This document shows positions 12,501 through 24,500 of a stretch of 64,000 nt of DNA, one piece after another. Source of the DNA: Girardinichthys multiradiatus (taxonomy: Eukaryota; Chordata; Actinopteri; Cyprinodontiformes; Goodeidae); assembly GCF_021462225.1 (NCBI RefSeq), contig NC_061806.1, positions 22,774,144 through 22,838,143 of the forward strand, read 5' to 3'. Each line of letters opens with the position of its first letter. Within the stretch, counting starts at the first letter, position 1. A program made the translations under genes and the position numbers. The notes beneath the pieces were generated by a model that worked only from the letters and a program-made list of their open reading frames with translations, was not told the origin of the DNA and made no database searches.

Positions 12501-15500
12501 ACATTATGGGTGACATACCAGAGTTCAAAAGAGGACAAATTGTTGGTGCACGTCTTGCTGGCGCATCTGTGACCAAGACAGCAAGTCTTTGTGATGTATC
12601 AAGAGCCACGGTATCCAGGGTAATGTCAGCATACCACCAAGAAGGACGAACCACATCCAACAGGATTAACTGTGGACGCAAGAAGAAGCTGTCTGAAAGG
12701 GATGTTCGGGTGCTAACCCGGATTGTATCCAAAAAACATAAAACCACGGCCACCCAAATCACGGCAGAATTAAATGTGCACCTCAACTCTCCTGTTTCCA
12801 CCAGAACTGTCCGTCAGAAGCTCCACAGGGTCAATATACACGGCCGGGCTGCTATAGCCAAACCTTTGGTCACTCATGCCAATGCCAAACGTCGGTTTCA
12901 ATGGTGCAAGGAGCGCAAATCTTGGGCTGTGGACAATGTGAAACATGTATTGTTCTCTGATGAGTCCACCTTTACTGTTTTCCCCACATCCGGGAGAGTT
13001 ACGGTGTGGAGAAGCCCCACAGAAGCGTACCACCCAGACTGTTGCATGCCCAGAGTGAAGCATGGAGGTGGATCAGTGATGGTTTGGGCTGCCATATCAT
13101 GGCATTCCCTTGGTCCAATACTTGTGCTAGATGGGCTGCCAAGGACTACCGAACCATTCTTGAGGACCATGTGCATCCAATGGTTCAAACATTGTATCCT
13201 GAAGGCGGTGCCGTGTATCAGGATGACAATGCACCAATACACACAGCAAGACTGGTGAAAGATTGGTTTGATGAACATGAAAGTGAAGTTGAACATCTCC
13301 CCTGGCCTGCACAGTCACCAGATCTAAATATTATTGAGCCACTTTGGGGTGTTTTGGAGGAGCGAGTCAGGAAACGTTTTCCTCCACCAGTATCACGTAG
13401 TGACCTGGCCATTATCCTGCAAGAAGAATGGCTTAAAATCCCTCTGACCACTGTGCAGGACTTGTATATGTCATTCCCAAGACGAATTGATGCTGTATTG
13501 GCTGCAAAAGGAGGTCCTACACCATACTAATAAATTATTGTGGTCTAAAACCAGGTGTTTCAGTTTCATTGTCCAACCCCTGTATATGCACCCTTTTAAA
13601 TTGTTTTCAGGTCATAACAGCATGAGCCATCCTCCACAACATCTGCCTTGGTGCTGGGATGTCATGGCCCCAGAGGATGACCCAGAGGAGGCTGTAGAAG
13701 AGGATGAGGGTGAGGTCGGGATTGAGGCAGTCAGCGTTGCTCTCTGGCAGGACCAGCTTTCAGCTGAGGTGTCTGCCCTGGAGGAGGTACCACCAGAACA
13801 TGACTACTGTGTCAGCCAAGTATAATATTATAGATGTGATTCATTTTTGAGGGGTATAACTAATTGTAATATTTTGTGAACACAATTTTCTAATTCTGCA
13901 TTTTTCCGATGACCTCTTAGTGATGTGGCAGCCGTCAATTCAGCCAGCCCTTTAAACCCACTTGATGGACGATGACGTGGACAGCGGAAAGAGGCATCAC
14001 AAACATCTGCAGACCACCTGTGTGATGCTTCGCTCACCATCCAGAAAGACAGACCACAGGTCTCAGTTGCAGAGTCCCATCCATGTCTCTGACCTTGTGA
14101 AAGATTTAGCCACATCGCCAGAGACTTTCTGTTCAGAAAGACATCTGCCTCTTTGTTCTGTTGAAGAGTCGTTCCAGGAACTGGTCACTCAGGGTGATCC
14201 TGCTGTCGCCATTGTAAATACGTGTACATAGTTTTATTTTATGCCTTTTGTTTCTTGTAATCTTGATCTGTTTTAATGTTTTCTTCCCTCATTCTGTTTA
14301 AAGTGCTGTTTGTATTTTTCATAATAAATTCTGTTTATAACATTAAATGAAGTTGATGTATTGTTAGATCAAATGTAAATAACTAGTGACAAAAACAATT
14401 TTGAAATTTATTAGAACACCTTAAAACTTTAAGAAACAATCTGAACAAACCTTAATATTTCTTATGTAGCACCTTATTTTGGTGCCATTCTTTGGAAAAC
14501 AGTCCGTCCATTCTCTGTGACCTCTTCTCCTCTGCTTCTCTCTGTGCCCTCATGTCCTCCCTGATCAACTCCATCATCTCTGTCCCTCTTTCTTTTCTGA
14601 CCCCTTCCTGCTGGCTCACTGTCTTCCTTCTCCGTCTGGTTGCCCACCGCTCCGCTTGGCCCTGGAGTGTCCTCAGGGATGGAGGAAATCAGGACAGGAG
14701 GTGTTGTGGAAGACCTCTGACCCAACACCTCATCCATAAGGACAAACCAGGGCCAAGTAGCAGCAGTGGGCTTTTCACTGACTCCCTCTCCTGACCCTGG
14801 ATACTTGCAATCCTAAAGTTAGATGGAATAAAAAAAAAAAGAGTTGACTAAACAGAGAAACCAACAAGACTTTTAGAAATATTTTTTTATTTGTGTGTGA
14901 CATGAGAACTTATGAACATACTTTATATTCTTTTTTTTTTTTTTTCAAATTGTCCCACATTGTTTTGGCCTGCAAAGGGGATGACCTTCCCCTGTTGGTC
15001 CATCTTCTCCAGAATTGAAAGAAGTATGTTAATCACTGGATGGATATTTATGAAAGTTAGAAAGATAGGAGTTATTAAAACTGGACAGAAACTGACTGCA
15101 AAGAATGTTGTTATTGTACCTCCAAGCCACGGTGGCTGAGTTTTTAGCTCCAGTAAAAAGGTGGTGGTTCTCATCCCTGAGCTTAATAAACTGACCCGTC
15201 TGCTGCTTTGTACCTAAACAAAAATATATATATATGAAAGTACCAAAAACCATCTTGCTTAATATCAGAACAAAAATAAAGCCTTTTTTAAATTTCACAT
15301 TTGTCTTAATTTGAAGAAAATATTAAAATATTTCTATGCAAATGCCTAAAACAAGCTCTTTCAAACTTTTAACTTCTTCACTGAGATTCACTTACATTTG
15401 GAGGTGTATTCCTCGTCGGGTTTACCTGGAATCAGAAATTATAATGCTAACTGAATTATAAATAAACTTTTAAAACATATAGCATATTTCTTCATTAAAA

Positions 15501-18500
15501 ATTCATATTGAAAAGCTTATTTATTCTCAATCACACTCTCCAGCGATACAGTTGGATTACATAAAACTGTCCATTTATTCTGGTTAACCTTAATATCACC
15601 TGAAATATTACATTGATTTTCAGTAACAATTAAAATAATAACATAAACTGTTAGAAATCACTTGTGTTAAACGTTCACTGTGATGACTGCCAGCGGGAGC
15701 TTATTGCCGATAGTCCGGTCAGATCTCTACCGGGCTAGCTCACCTCACCGCCGGTAGGGCTGGCGAGGCGAGCCGGTTACTACGCCGGGAACGGAAAACT
15801 CCGAACATGTTGGAGCACATTTGAAATTAAGCGATGTCTAGATAAATCAAGCAGATATTTCACGTCTACATAGTTATATTCCCGCACTAAAAACATTGTA
15901 GAACTTAATTTGTGTCACAGAAAGTGTAATTTTCCACAATTTACTCACAGCTTTTGTTGCTATGGTCCGCCATGGCTTCCCCTGCTTGACCAATCCGCTT
16001 CGACCCGCAATGAATGATGGGAAATGATGGGCCACGAAGGATACTCACAACGCATCCTTCAAATCGGGCAAAATAAGGACACATTTGTCGGCAGCATTTA
16101 CTCGGAATGATTCATGAATTGGGACAGCCTTTGTCGCCGCGCTGTAACGTAATCGGTCTACAAATACGACCTTCGAAGGATGCAGCCCTGAGGCTGACTT
16201 CCGGGTCAGCCACGGCGTTGGTACATTCCTTTACCGGTTGATTTTCTGAAATGTAAATTTGTTTTCTGAAATGTAAATTTGTTTTCTGAAATGTAAATTT
16301 GTTTCACATCTTGTTAATTTGTTTTCTGAAATGTAAATTTGTTTTCTGAAATGTAAATTTGTTTCACATCTTGTTAATTTGTTTTTTGAAATGTAAATTT
16401 GTTTCACATCTTGTTAATTTGTTTTCTGAAATGTAAATTTGTTTTCTGAAATGTAAATTTGTTTCACATCTTGTTAATTTGTTTTCTGAAATGTAAATTT
16501 GTTTCGCATCTTGTAAAAGTGTTTTGCACCCCCCGGCCACCGTAGACATTGTTGTGCGCAAAGTTCCTGGACAGTCTGGAAAACTCTGGGTAAAAAATGG
16601 AATTTGACTGGGTGTTTCCCAAGTATCTCTGTGTATGGCAAAAGAATAATAACATGGGAAAATTTGTATATTCATATGGTTTTCTAATCCTTTGCTCAAA
16701 TTTCCATCCATCCATAATCTGTTTACATCCATCCATTCAATTTTTATCTGTCTATCTTTCCATCATCCATCCTATCACTTTGTCCTCCATCTGTCCATCT
16801 GTTCAGCCTTCCATATATCCTTCCTTGCTTCCTTAAGGTTTTTGTTACACAGCGAGGACACTTTCCCTACACAGATGTAGATGCACCTCTTGGTCTGGGA
16901 TAAAGAGCATTTCTTCCTTTATTGAATAAAAATAACAACGATGGTCGAAAATGAAAAAAAAAAAAAAAAACATTTTTATTCTGAAAATTTACCCCAAGAT
17001 ATTCTTGTTTATATTTTGCACAGCAGATGTAGTAATTGTACAACTAGATACAATTTTAACTTGAACTGCTTTTTGTCAGTTCTTTTGATTTGTTCTCAGT
17101 TTTGCTTACTATTGTAACCTTTCCTCCTGATTTATTTTAACTTTATTCTATTACATTCTTAAGAATCCAAACAGCTATTCTTTTTTATACCTTCCACAGA
17201 ATTTATGTCTCTGTTTCCATTGTTGACTCCTAAAACTCATGTGTGTGGGTTTGTACTTGTTTTTGGTTGTTCTGGTTGTCCTTTGGCAGCATTTTGGCGC
17301 TTTTGAAAACTGCTGTGGAGAGGAGGCACAGGGTCAGAGGTCAGCTCTCTGTCTGCTATGCAGAGGCGCCGTCTCCCAGTCCGAGTTGGCACCAGTCGAG
17401 GTCAACGAAGTGAGTCTACGGACTCGAGAGGCCATCCATGCAGGGGAGGCGTGGGTCATTCGAGGGCTAGAGGAGCCTTCTGCAACCTGTATCCAAGAAG
17501 ATGGTGGAAGTGGGATACAACCGAGAGGAATGGAAAGGAAGTCCATATATGGCTTGCAGTGTATCAACACACCAGCCACTTCCTCCTCCATTTGTGTATT
17601 AAATCTCTCCTCATATGCTAATCATGCTTATCTACTTGTATAAAAGCTTAGGACACTGAGTTGGAGCAGGACAGACCTGAACAGATTTGGGGGAAAGCAG
17701 AGAAGATTCAAAGTTTGTGAGGGGGTGCCCAAATGAAGAAGAAACCTTTTGGGGGGATTTAGCAGAGGCAAATAACGTGTTAACCCTTTCATATGATATT
17801 TTGATTCTTGTATCTGAGGGACTGACTGTGTGGACATGCCAGAAAGAGGTCAGCCTCAGCTGGCATGGGACATTGAGGAGAAACTTAGGTAGCAGGGGAC
17901 TGCCTAGACACGTTACCTATTAGGAACTGTGAAAGAACCGAAGATTGGTGGGTTTAAGTCATGTCAGTGAGGGCCTGTCACTGGTGGAGCTGATATGGAC
18001 TCATATTAGTATAAAGTAAAGTTTGCGCTTTTACTATTGAAGTAAGGATGTGTAGTGAGATTCTGGAGGGGAAGTCTGAAGTAAGCTTGTGCAAAGAATC
18101 TCTGAACTAAAATGTAGGTTGAACACTAACCATTATTAGTGGAAACTAATAGATCAGGAGTAGAACTGTGATTGTGGGGTCAACACAGGTAACGAATTAC
18201 AAAATGTGCTCTGGAGGTCCTAACTGACCTTCAATTTCCTAGTTTCCTGGTCTAGCGAACTTGGTTGCCCTCTGGCATCTATTTCGAAGCTGATTCTTGG
18301 TGTGAAAACTAAGTAATTGGAATGATTGGACTCAAATCTGTCCACAGGAAACTGTTGAAGAAAACAAATCAAAGAAAATATGAATTATTTGGTAACAGTT
18401 TATAGACCTGTTAATTCCTGAAGGGGACCAAGGCAACAGAGAATTCACAAAAATGACTGAGCAGAAGGGGAGAACCTCTTCTGCACATGAACCGGGCCCT

Positions 18501-21500
18501 ATGACCTTTGAAGCTCTCACTCTGAGCCGACCGAGCACTGTGCTCCCTCCTGCCCTCATTATGGGGATAGATTACCTGATAGATGTGTGCAGCTTGAACT
18601 GTGAATCAGGAATGTAATAGCTCCTAACATAAGTTATTATGGTTTATAATCGGGGACAACTTGGGGATACTATAATAAGAATTATTGCACCTCAGATGAT
18701 AAAACTTGGTATTACAAATAGGAGTATTTCCCACAGAAGGGGAGGAAAAGAGGCTGCACAAACCCTAAAAGAAATTACACAGATAAGAACAGTCTGCCCT
18801 GCATGAAATATTGCTCAAATGCCACCATCTTTATTACTGGAAATCTTAATGCAGAAGCTAAGTATTCAAGAGAAACAGGAAAGAATGTGCTCTGAAGAGA
18901 GTGGTAAGAAAAGAGAGCCCACTTACTGTTCTGTGATGGATGGATTTGGGGAAAGTGGTTTCCCCCTTATAACCTGCTGAATGCAGCTGGGGGGGGGGGG
19001 GTGCGCTCTGCAAGCGGGTCTTCACATAAGTTATCCCACGGGGCAGTGATGAGGCCGAGACAGCTTACCCGTGATAAGGGAACAGAATGTGTTCTTGAGC
19101 TAACATGACAGATATGGGCAAAGACTGGCCCTCTCTAAGTGAGGCATGGCAGACAGAAACTTAACACAAAAGAGGAGGGGGACTGAACTCTGTAGGCCCC
19201 AGCAGAAAATGAGCCCTATGGGGGAAATGAGTGAGATGGATGAACCTGTCCTACTATTTTAGGTCACTGACCTTTTAACGAGGCGAACTACCTCAAAGAG
19301 ATGGACAGCCCTTTGAACACTGCCATGGAAGTGGAAGCTTTGAACATGAAATTAGAGGAGAGGAAACCAGTGGATGCTGGTGCATCTACAACTGTTACCT
19401 CTGTTACAGGGTCGAATAGGGTGAAGGAAAAGCTCAAGGAAACCTGAGAGCTTCAAACTGAGCCAGATACAGCTGTATACGGTTACTGGAGTGGAGATTT
19501 GGGATCAGGTCCTTGTGGATCCTGATATGTGACCAAAGATTTTGACTGAGACATCCCTGTTAGGGGAAATTGATTCATCACATTTGCATGGTGTGTCCTA
19601 CCTACACTGCAGAATGGAGTGAAACCAGTCGTGTCAGAACCCTTTGTGGGATTGAGAACCTTACGCCATGCTTAAATTTTCATGGGAGGGAGTTGTGAAT
19701 CCCAAATGTGAAAAATTAAAAGAAGCAACCCCTATCAGCTTCCCTGTTGGAGGTTTCAATGCTGAAGCTATTATCATTCACAAGAATTAAAGAAATCTAT
19801 GCAGGGTCACCCCGGGCCAAGCTCTTCAATCCCCTCCTGGCACCAGTCAAGGCCAACAAAAGGGAGTCTACGGATGTGAGAGGCCATCCATATGGGGGAG
19901 TCGTAGGTCATTCAAGGGCTAGAGCAGCATTCTACAACCTGTATCCAAGAAGAAGGTGGAAGTGAGATAAAGCCGAGGGGAGTGGAAAGGAACTCCAGTT
20001 ATGCCTCTCAGTGTAACAAGACCCCAGGGCCTTTTAGAATTAACTGATTAACCCCAGTGCTCACTGGTTAAATTTGACTCTGAGGTGAACCCGAGGGTCA
20101 AATAGCGTCCAAGACAGTAGGGTTATTTCATATGATTAAAGGTTTTCAGATTTTGTCATGTTGCAATCACAAACCTTAGTGTATTTATTTGGGATTTTAA
20201 TGTCACGGACCAATGCAAGGTTGTAGATAATTGTGAAGTTGAACTTTAATGAATTTAAGTAGTTTTTGAAATATTTTACAAATTCAATTTCTCTGCTGCA
20301 ATTATAGCTGTAAGATTTTTTGAATGTGTCTCATGTAATGGAAATTCTTTTATTAAGTGTTCCAAAGTGTATGATCTTTAGGTTACCTCACTCCTCAGAA
20401 CATGTGTGTTAGAGGAGGAAGCTGTAAAAGCCATTATCAGAGGTTTAATGGTTAAACCCATCATTTAGGGTGATGCCTCAGGAAGAGCCGATGGTCTGTT
20501 CCTAGATTACTTTGTTACCTCTGACCCGAGAAGGGTCTAGGCCATAAAACAGAGACTCTTTGAAGTTGAGATAACACTGTCATGTTTGAATGACTGTCAT
20601 TGAGCAAGTTAGTGAAGCAGAGCCCCGATCAACATTTACACACAGTATTTATACCAAACGCTGAAATGCCTTTGAATGAAACTTATAAAGAGAAAGCCCG
20701 GTTTTGCTCTTTATATGAGTAAATTTCTCTCCCACTTATCAATTATTTAAATGCCCTTTGAATCATCTGCTGAACAGAAAAGTGTAATCCTAATTAAGTA
20801 CCAATATTAAATGCACTTTGAAAGGCACAGTCAAGCTGCTTGTGGCAGGCTTGGCAATTTGCTTAACCTTTTCCTTAAATGTTTGTCCTTTTCCATCTAA
20901 AAGTGTTTCTGCCACAGCTTCCATGCACTCTTTTATCTTTTCCCAGTCAGTGAAAGGCTTTTTGTGTTTTCCTAAAATCCACAGAACTCACAGTGAACAC
21001 TCGTATGCTTGCTGTTGTGCTGTAAGACACTGTTATCAGTCATGTAGCTCACTCATCAGTTCATTTATTCTCCTTGTCCTACTGTCAGACCCAGGCGGAT
21101 AGCTTTGATTGAAATTCATATATTTGGTTTCATAATGTCTCTTTTTAGAGTTCCACTCTTTATGAGCCTTATATTCAGAACATATAAGGCAAACTGACAT
21201 TACACCCCTTGGAAGTTGAAAGGAAAGCATATGCTTCTGTCCATTAATCTTTAAATGTGTGATTTTCATCGTCAACTTTACGTATTTGTGTCAGTCATCT
21301 TCTTTTACCACTTATCTGTGCACCACTAAGTCATTGTAATGTCAGCAAGCATGCGCTCCCAAGCTAGTAACTTAGCAACCAATGTTCAAGGACGCCGCAT
21401 AGCTTCTTCTTTGTCGTTTTCTGATGGTTGGCATACAGTGATGTGGTGCATTATTGCCACCAGCTGGCTTGGAGTGTGGACCAGAATGTCGCTGACCTAC

Positions 21501-24500
21501 ATAGCTGTCCATCGAGCCTGTTCAAAAGTCAGATGCGGCAGCCAGCAGGAATAAATATCTTTATTAAATACATAGTAAATGAGAAAATGATTTGCGGTCC
21601 GGACAAAACACTCCCTGGGTCCGAATTTAGACCGGAGTCCGGGTTTGGGGATGCCTGATCTAAACTATTGTTTCTGGTCATTGTCATGATGGAAGGTGAA
21701 CATTTGCCCAAATCTGAAGTATTTTACAAACTCTAACAGATGTTCTGTGTTCAGCTTCATCTTTCATCCCAACAACTCAATCCAGGTTCTCTTTCCCCAC
21801 TGCGGAGAAGCCTCCCCACAGCATGATGCTACCACCACCATGTTATACTATGTGCTGAAGGTTTCAGGGTGATGTGAAGTGTCTGTTTTCCACCACACAG
21901 AGCTCTTGGCATGAAGGTCAAAACATTTCCTCCTTTACTCCACGTTTGCTCTGCCCTCAATTTCAAACAGAACGTCTTGTTCTTCTTGCTATTCATCCAC
22001 AAATGAGAAATGTATGGAGTGCACAACTAATAGTTGTATTGTCAGATTCCCTAACTGAACTGTGCACCTTTGTAGCTCCTCTAGGGTAACAATGGGCTCC
22101 CTGGCTACTTGTTTGATTAATGCTCTCTTTGCCCGAACAGTCAGTTCAGGTCACTGGTTTTAAACTTCACTGTTTGAGAGCTAGTGTCCTTTATCTTTTA
22201 GATGCACCTCTGCATCAACACAACTGAATCAAATAACTAGATCATTAACTCTTTGTAGTCGTGCTGAAGAGGCAATGCAGCCATTTCCTTCAGGTGTTGA
22301 ACCAGGGACACGTCCAATGGGCTGGATTTTGACACCCCTGGGTTTGATTGGTTGGCAGTTATTCCGTACTTTTTTCTTTTTCAGATCATGATTTGAACAG
22401 TGCCAATTTTATTTGTTAAACATTCTTGAAAATTGCTTCTTTTTTCCCACTTAACATTGTACAACTACATCGTGTTGGTCTGTCACACAAAATACCCAAT
22501 TAAAATCCATTGAAATGTAAGGTTATGAGATGACAAATGTAAAAAAGTTTAATAGATACAAAGTTGTTTTCAAGGCACTCTATAAACACCACAAACTGCA
22601 CATAAGTTTTATAAAGCTGTGTTCAATGAACCTGACTGTTACACCATTCGGTACAAATGCTAACTCTGTAGCACTTCTTTTAACTTTGCATTTTATTCCT
22701 GTTGCACAGGGCAGCAGACTGCAGACCTGCAGAGCATACAAGACTGTCTTCCTACAGAGACCCTGTCAGCTCAAGCACCAGAGAAAAACCAGAAGAGTGA
22801 AACGGGTAAGATTAACTGGACGACTTTCGTCTATATATGTTCTTTCTCTCTGGTAAAAACTGATCTTTTTCAGTCTATAGCTTCACATTATTAACAATCA
22901 GGGTATATACATATGTAATTGAATAGTTTATAAACTGCATCTACAGGTTGACATATTTCATTGTATCTGATGCACTTCACTTTAATCATTGTAAATGTGA
23001 ACATCTTAGCAGAATGATCAGTTTACACTTATTGCAACAAGGATAGATCATATAAAATAATTATAATAAAGTTATACAAGGATTTAAATTATAACATGGG
23101 AAAAATTCTTTCCTCTCTTCCATTATCTTACGTTAACTGATTTGTTGTCTTGTATGCTTTTTTTAAAAGCTGGTCAGAATCCAGAAAAATCCCATGCTAA
23201 AGAGGCATCTCTGACTGAAGGTTCAAATGTTGTCGGAAGTGGAAGAACCTCAATGATGGACGTGAACTCTTCTTCAACAAAAACTGACCATGTGGTCTTT
23301 CCAGACGCAATTGTTGGTGCAAATGTTTCCCACTTAGAACCTTGCAGTACCCCAGCTCAGCAGCAAGAAGTCAAAAAAGCCATCAGTCAGCTCAAACAAA
23401 ACCCATGTCCTATGGAAGTGACATCTTCTAACCCAAAAGTGTATCCAGTTGTTCCTTTGAGCTCTACTCCTGGAGTTGATCTCCATCAAGAGCCCTGCAG
23501 TAGTTCCCTACAGTCACACTACAAATCGCCTGTCTCTCAGCTTGAAGAAACCATTAGCCCACTGGATTTGAATGCTTCTTACTCAAAGGCTAATCCTGTT
23601 GTTCCTTTGGGTTCTCTAAAACCCAGTCAGGAGACTTGTGGTGGCCCTCCTCTGCAGCCAGAATTCAAACCGGCAGTCTCTCGGCTCAGACGAAACTCAA
23701 GCTCTGCTGATGTGAACTCCTCTAACTCAGTAGCTGATCTGGTTTCTTCATGCTCAGTAAATCCCAGTCAGCAGACCTGCAGTATTTCTACACAGCATTC
23801 ACAGTTTACACTAGCTGTACCTCAGCTTCAAAGCTCTGATCTGGCACAGGTGTCGGAATCGATATCTAATGCCAGTCCCAACTTGAATGAGTCCAGAAGA
23901 GACAAGCTCCCTCCAACTAAGGCGAGACCAGCTGATGTGTTGATGGAAACCTTGTTCACAACAAGCAGCTCACTGAAAGACCTCATGCCAGCCAAATGTA
24001 TACCAGTGCCAACGACACATGAGACTGGATCCAGCTTCCAGTCAGCTTTAGTGTCTTCTTCAGTTAACCCTGTGAAAGGTGAACGCTCTTCGTCTTTGAA
24101 GGCTCTGGCTCCACCAGACTGGAAATTAGTTTCAAACCTAATCTCTGTGTTAAAACAAAATAATTATAGTCGGTCAGCTTCAAATAATGCTGAAAGTAGA
24201 GACTCTATGAAGGTCAGCTGTCCACTTGGTGAACCTAAAGACAGTGCTTCAGTTCCCACTGCTGACGTCAGCGACCCACAGCGGTTACAAATTAATGTTC
24301 CTCAGGAAGTCTGTAGAATTGTAAGAAACCCAGAACCCAATGAGACTGGAATCGGTCAACTGCCCATTGACACCATCATAACTGCCAGGTCAAACCACAG
24401 TAAGCAGACCTGTAAGGGACAGACTCGCACTGATGTGAACAATCACCACCTGGTCAGTTTCCTCTCTGATCCAACACCAAGCCCGACTGACTACATGGCA

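Larger units (their letters stand above)
11453..13825 (+). pseudogene. HARBI1-like DDE transposase, broken
   Basis: The frame reads through SYRVVRRVFGMPRSTVHRIVHRV (helical N-part), VGAIDGCHIRFRCP (first Asp), GSVHDSRVLRHSPLY (second Asp) and IIERVFGTMKTRFR (Glu), the DDE_Tnp_4 pattern of PIF/Harbinger transposases. It is broken by TAA 11561 and TAG 11579, by frameshifts near 11775-11782 and near 12055, and, after an intron-like break at 12265-13610, by TGA within the CAILHNICL-like segment plus another shift. The 3' exon from about 13612 ends with an acidic tail and TAA 13823-13825. The acceptor before 11453 is a plain TTTTCTAG. In intact relatives the enzyme acts with the Myb-like partner; this copy cannot make it. 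Confidence 0.85.
10169..16544. mobile_element. Harbinger-like 6.4-kb DNA transposon with about 1-kb inverted arms
   Basis: The tips are TACGGTGGCCGGGGGGTGC and its inverse, flanked on both sides by GACATT (10163-10168 and 16545-16550). The left arm (10169-11130) and right arm (15424-16544) are inverted copies of each other with only scattered differences. Between them lie a HARBI1-like transposase on the + strand and a Myb-like gene on the - strand, the usual two-gene content of PIF/Harbinger elements. A 6-bp duplication and TAC tips do not fit the usual 3-bp Harbinger duplication. From memory, IS3EU-type elements have 6-bp duplications, so the exact group is open. A second Tc1 family is nested at 12320-13582. 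It sits in the 13-kb gene A intron. Confidence 0.85.

Noticed and set aside
17239..17643. Protein gene of 134 codons
   Set aside because: Overlaps the 190-bp repeat found again at 19840, with no splice partners or known domain.
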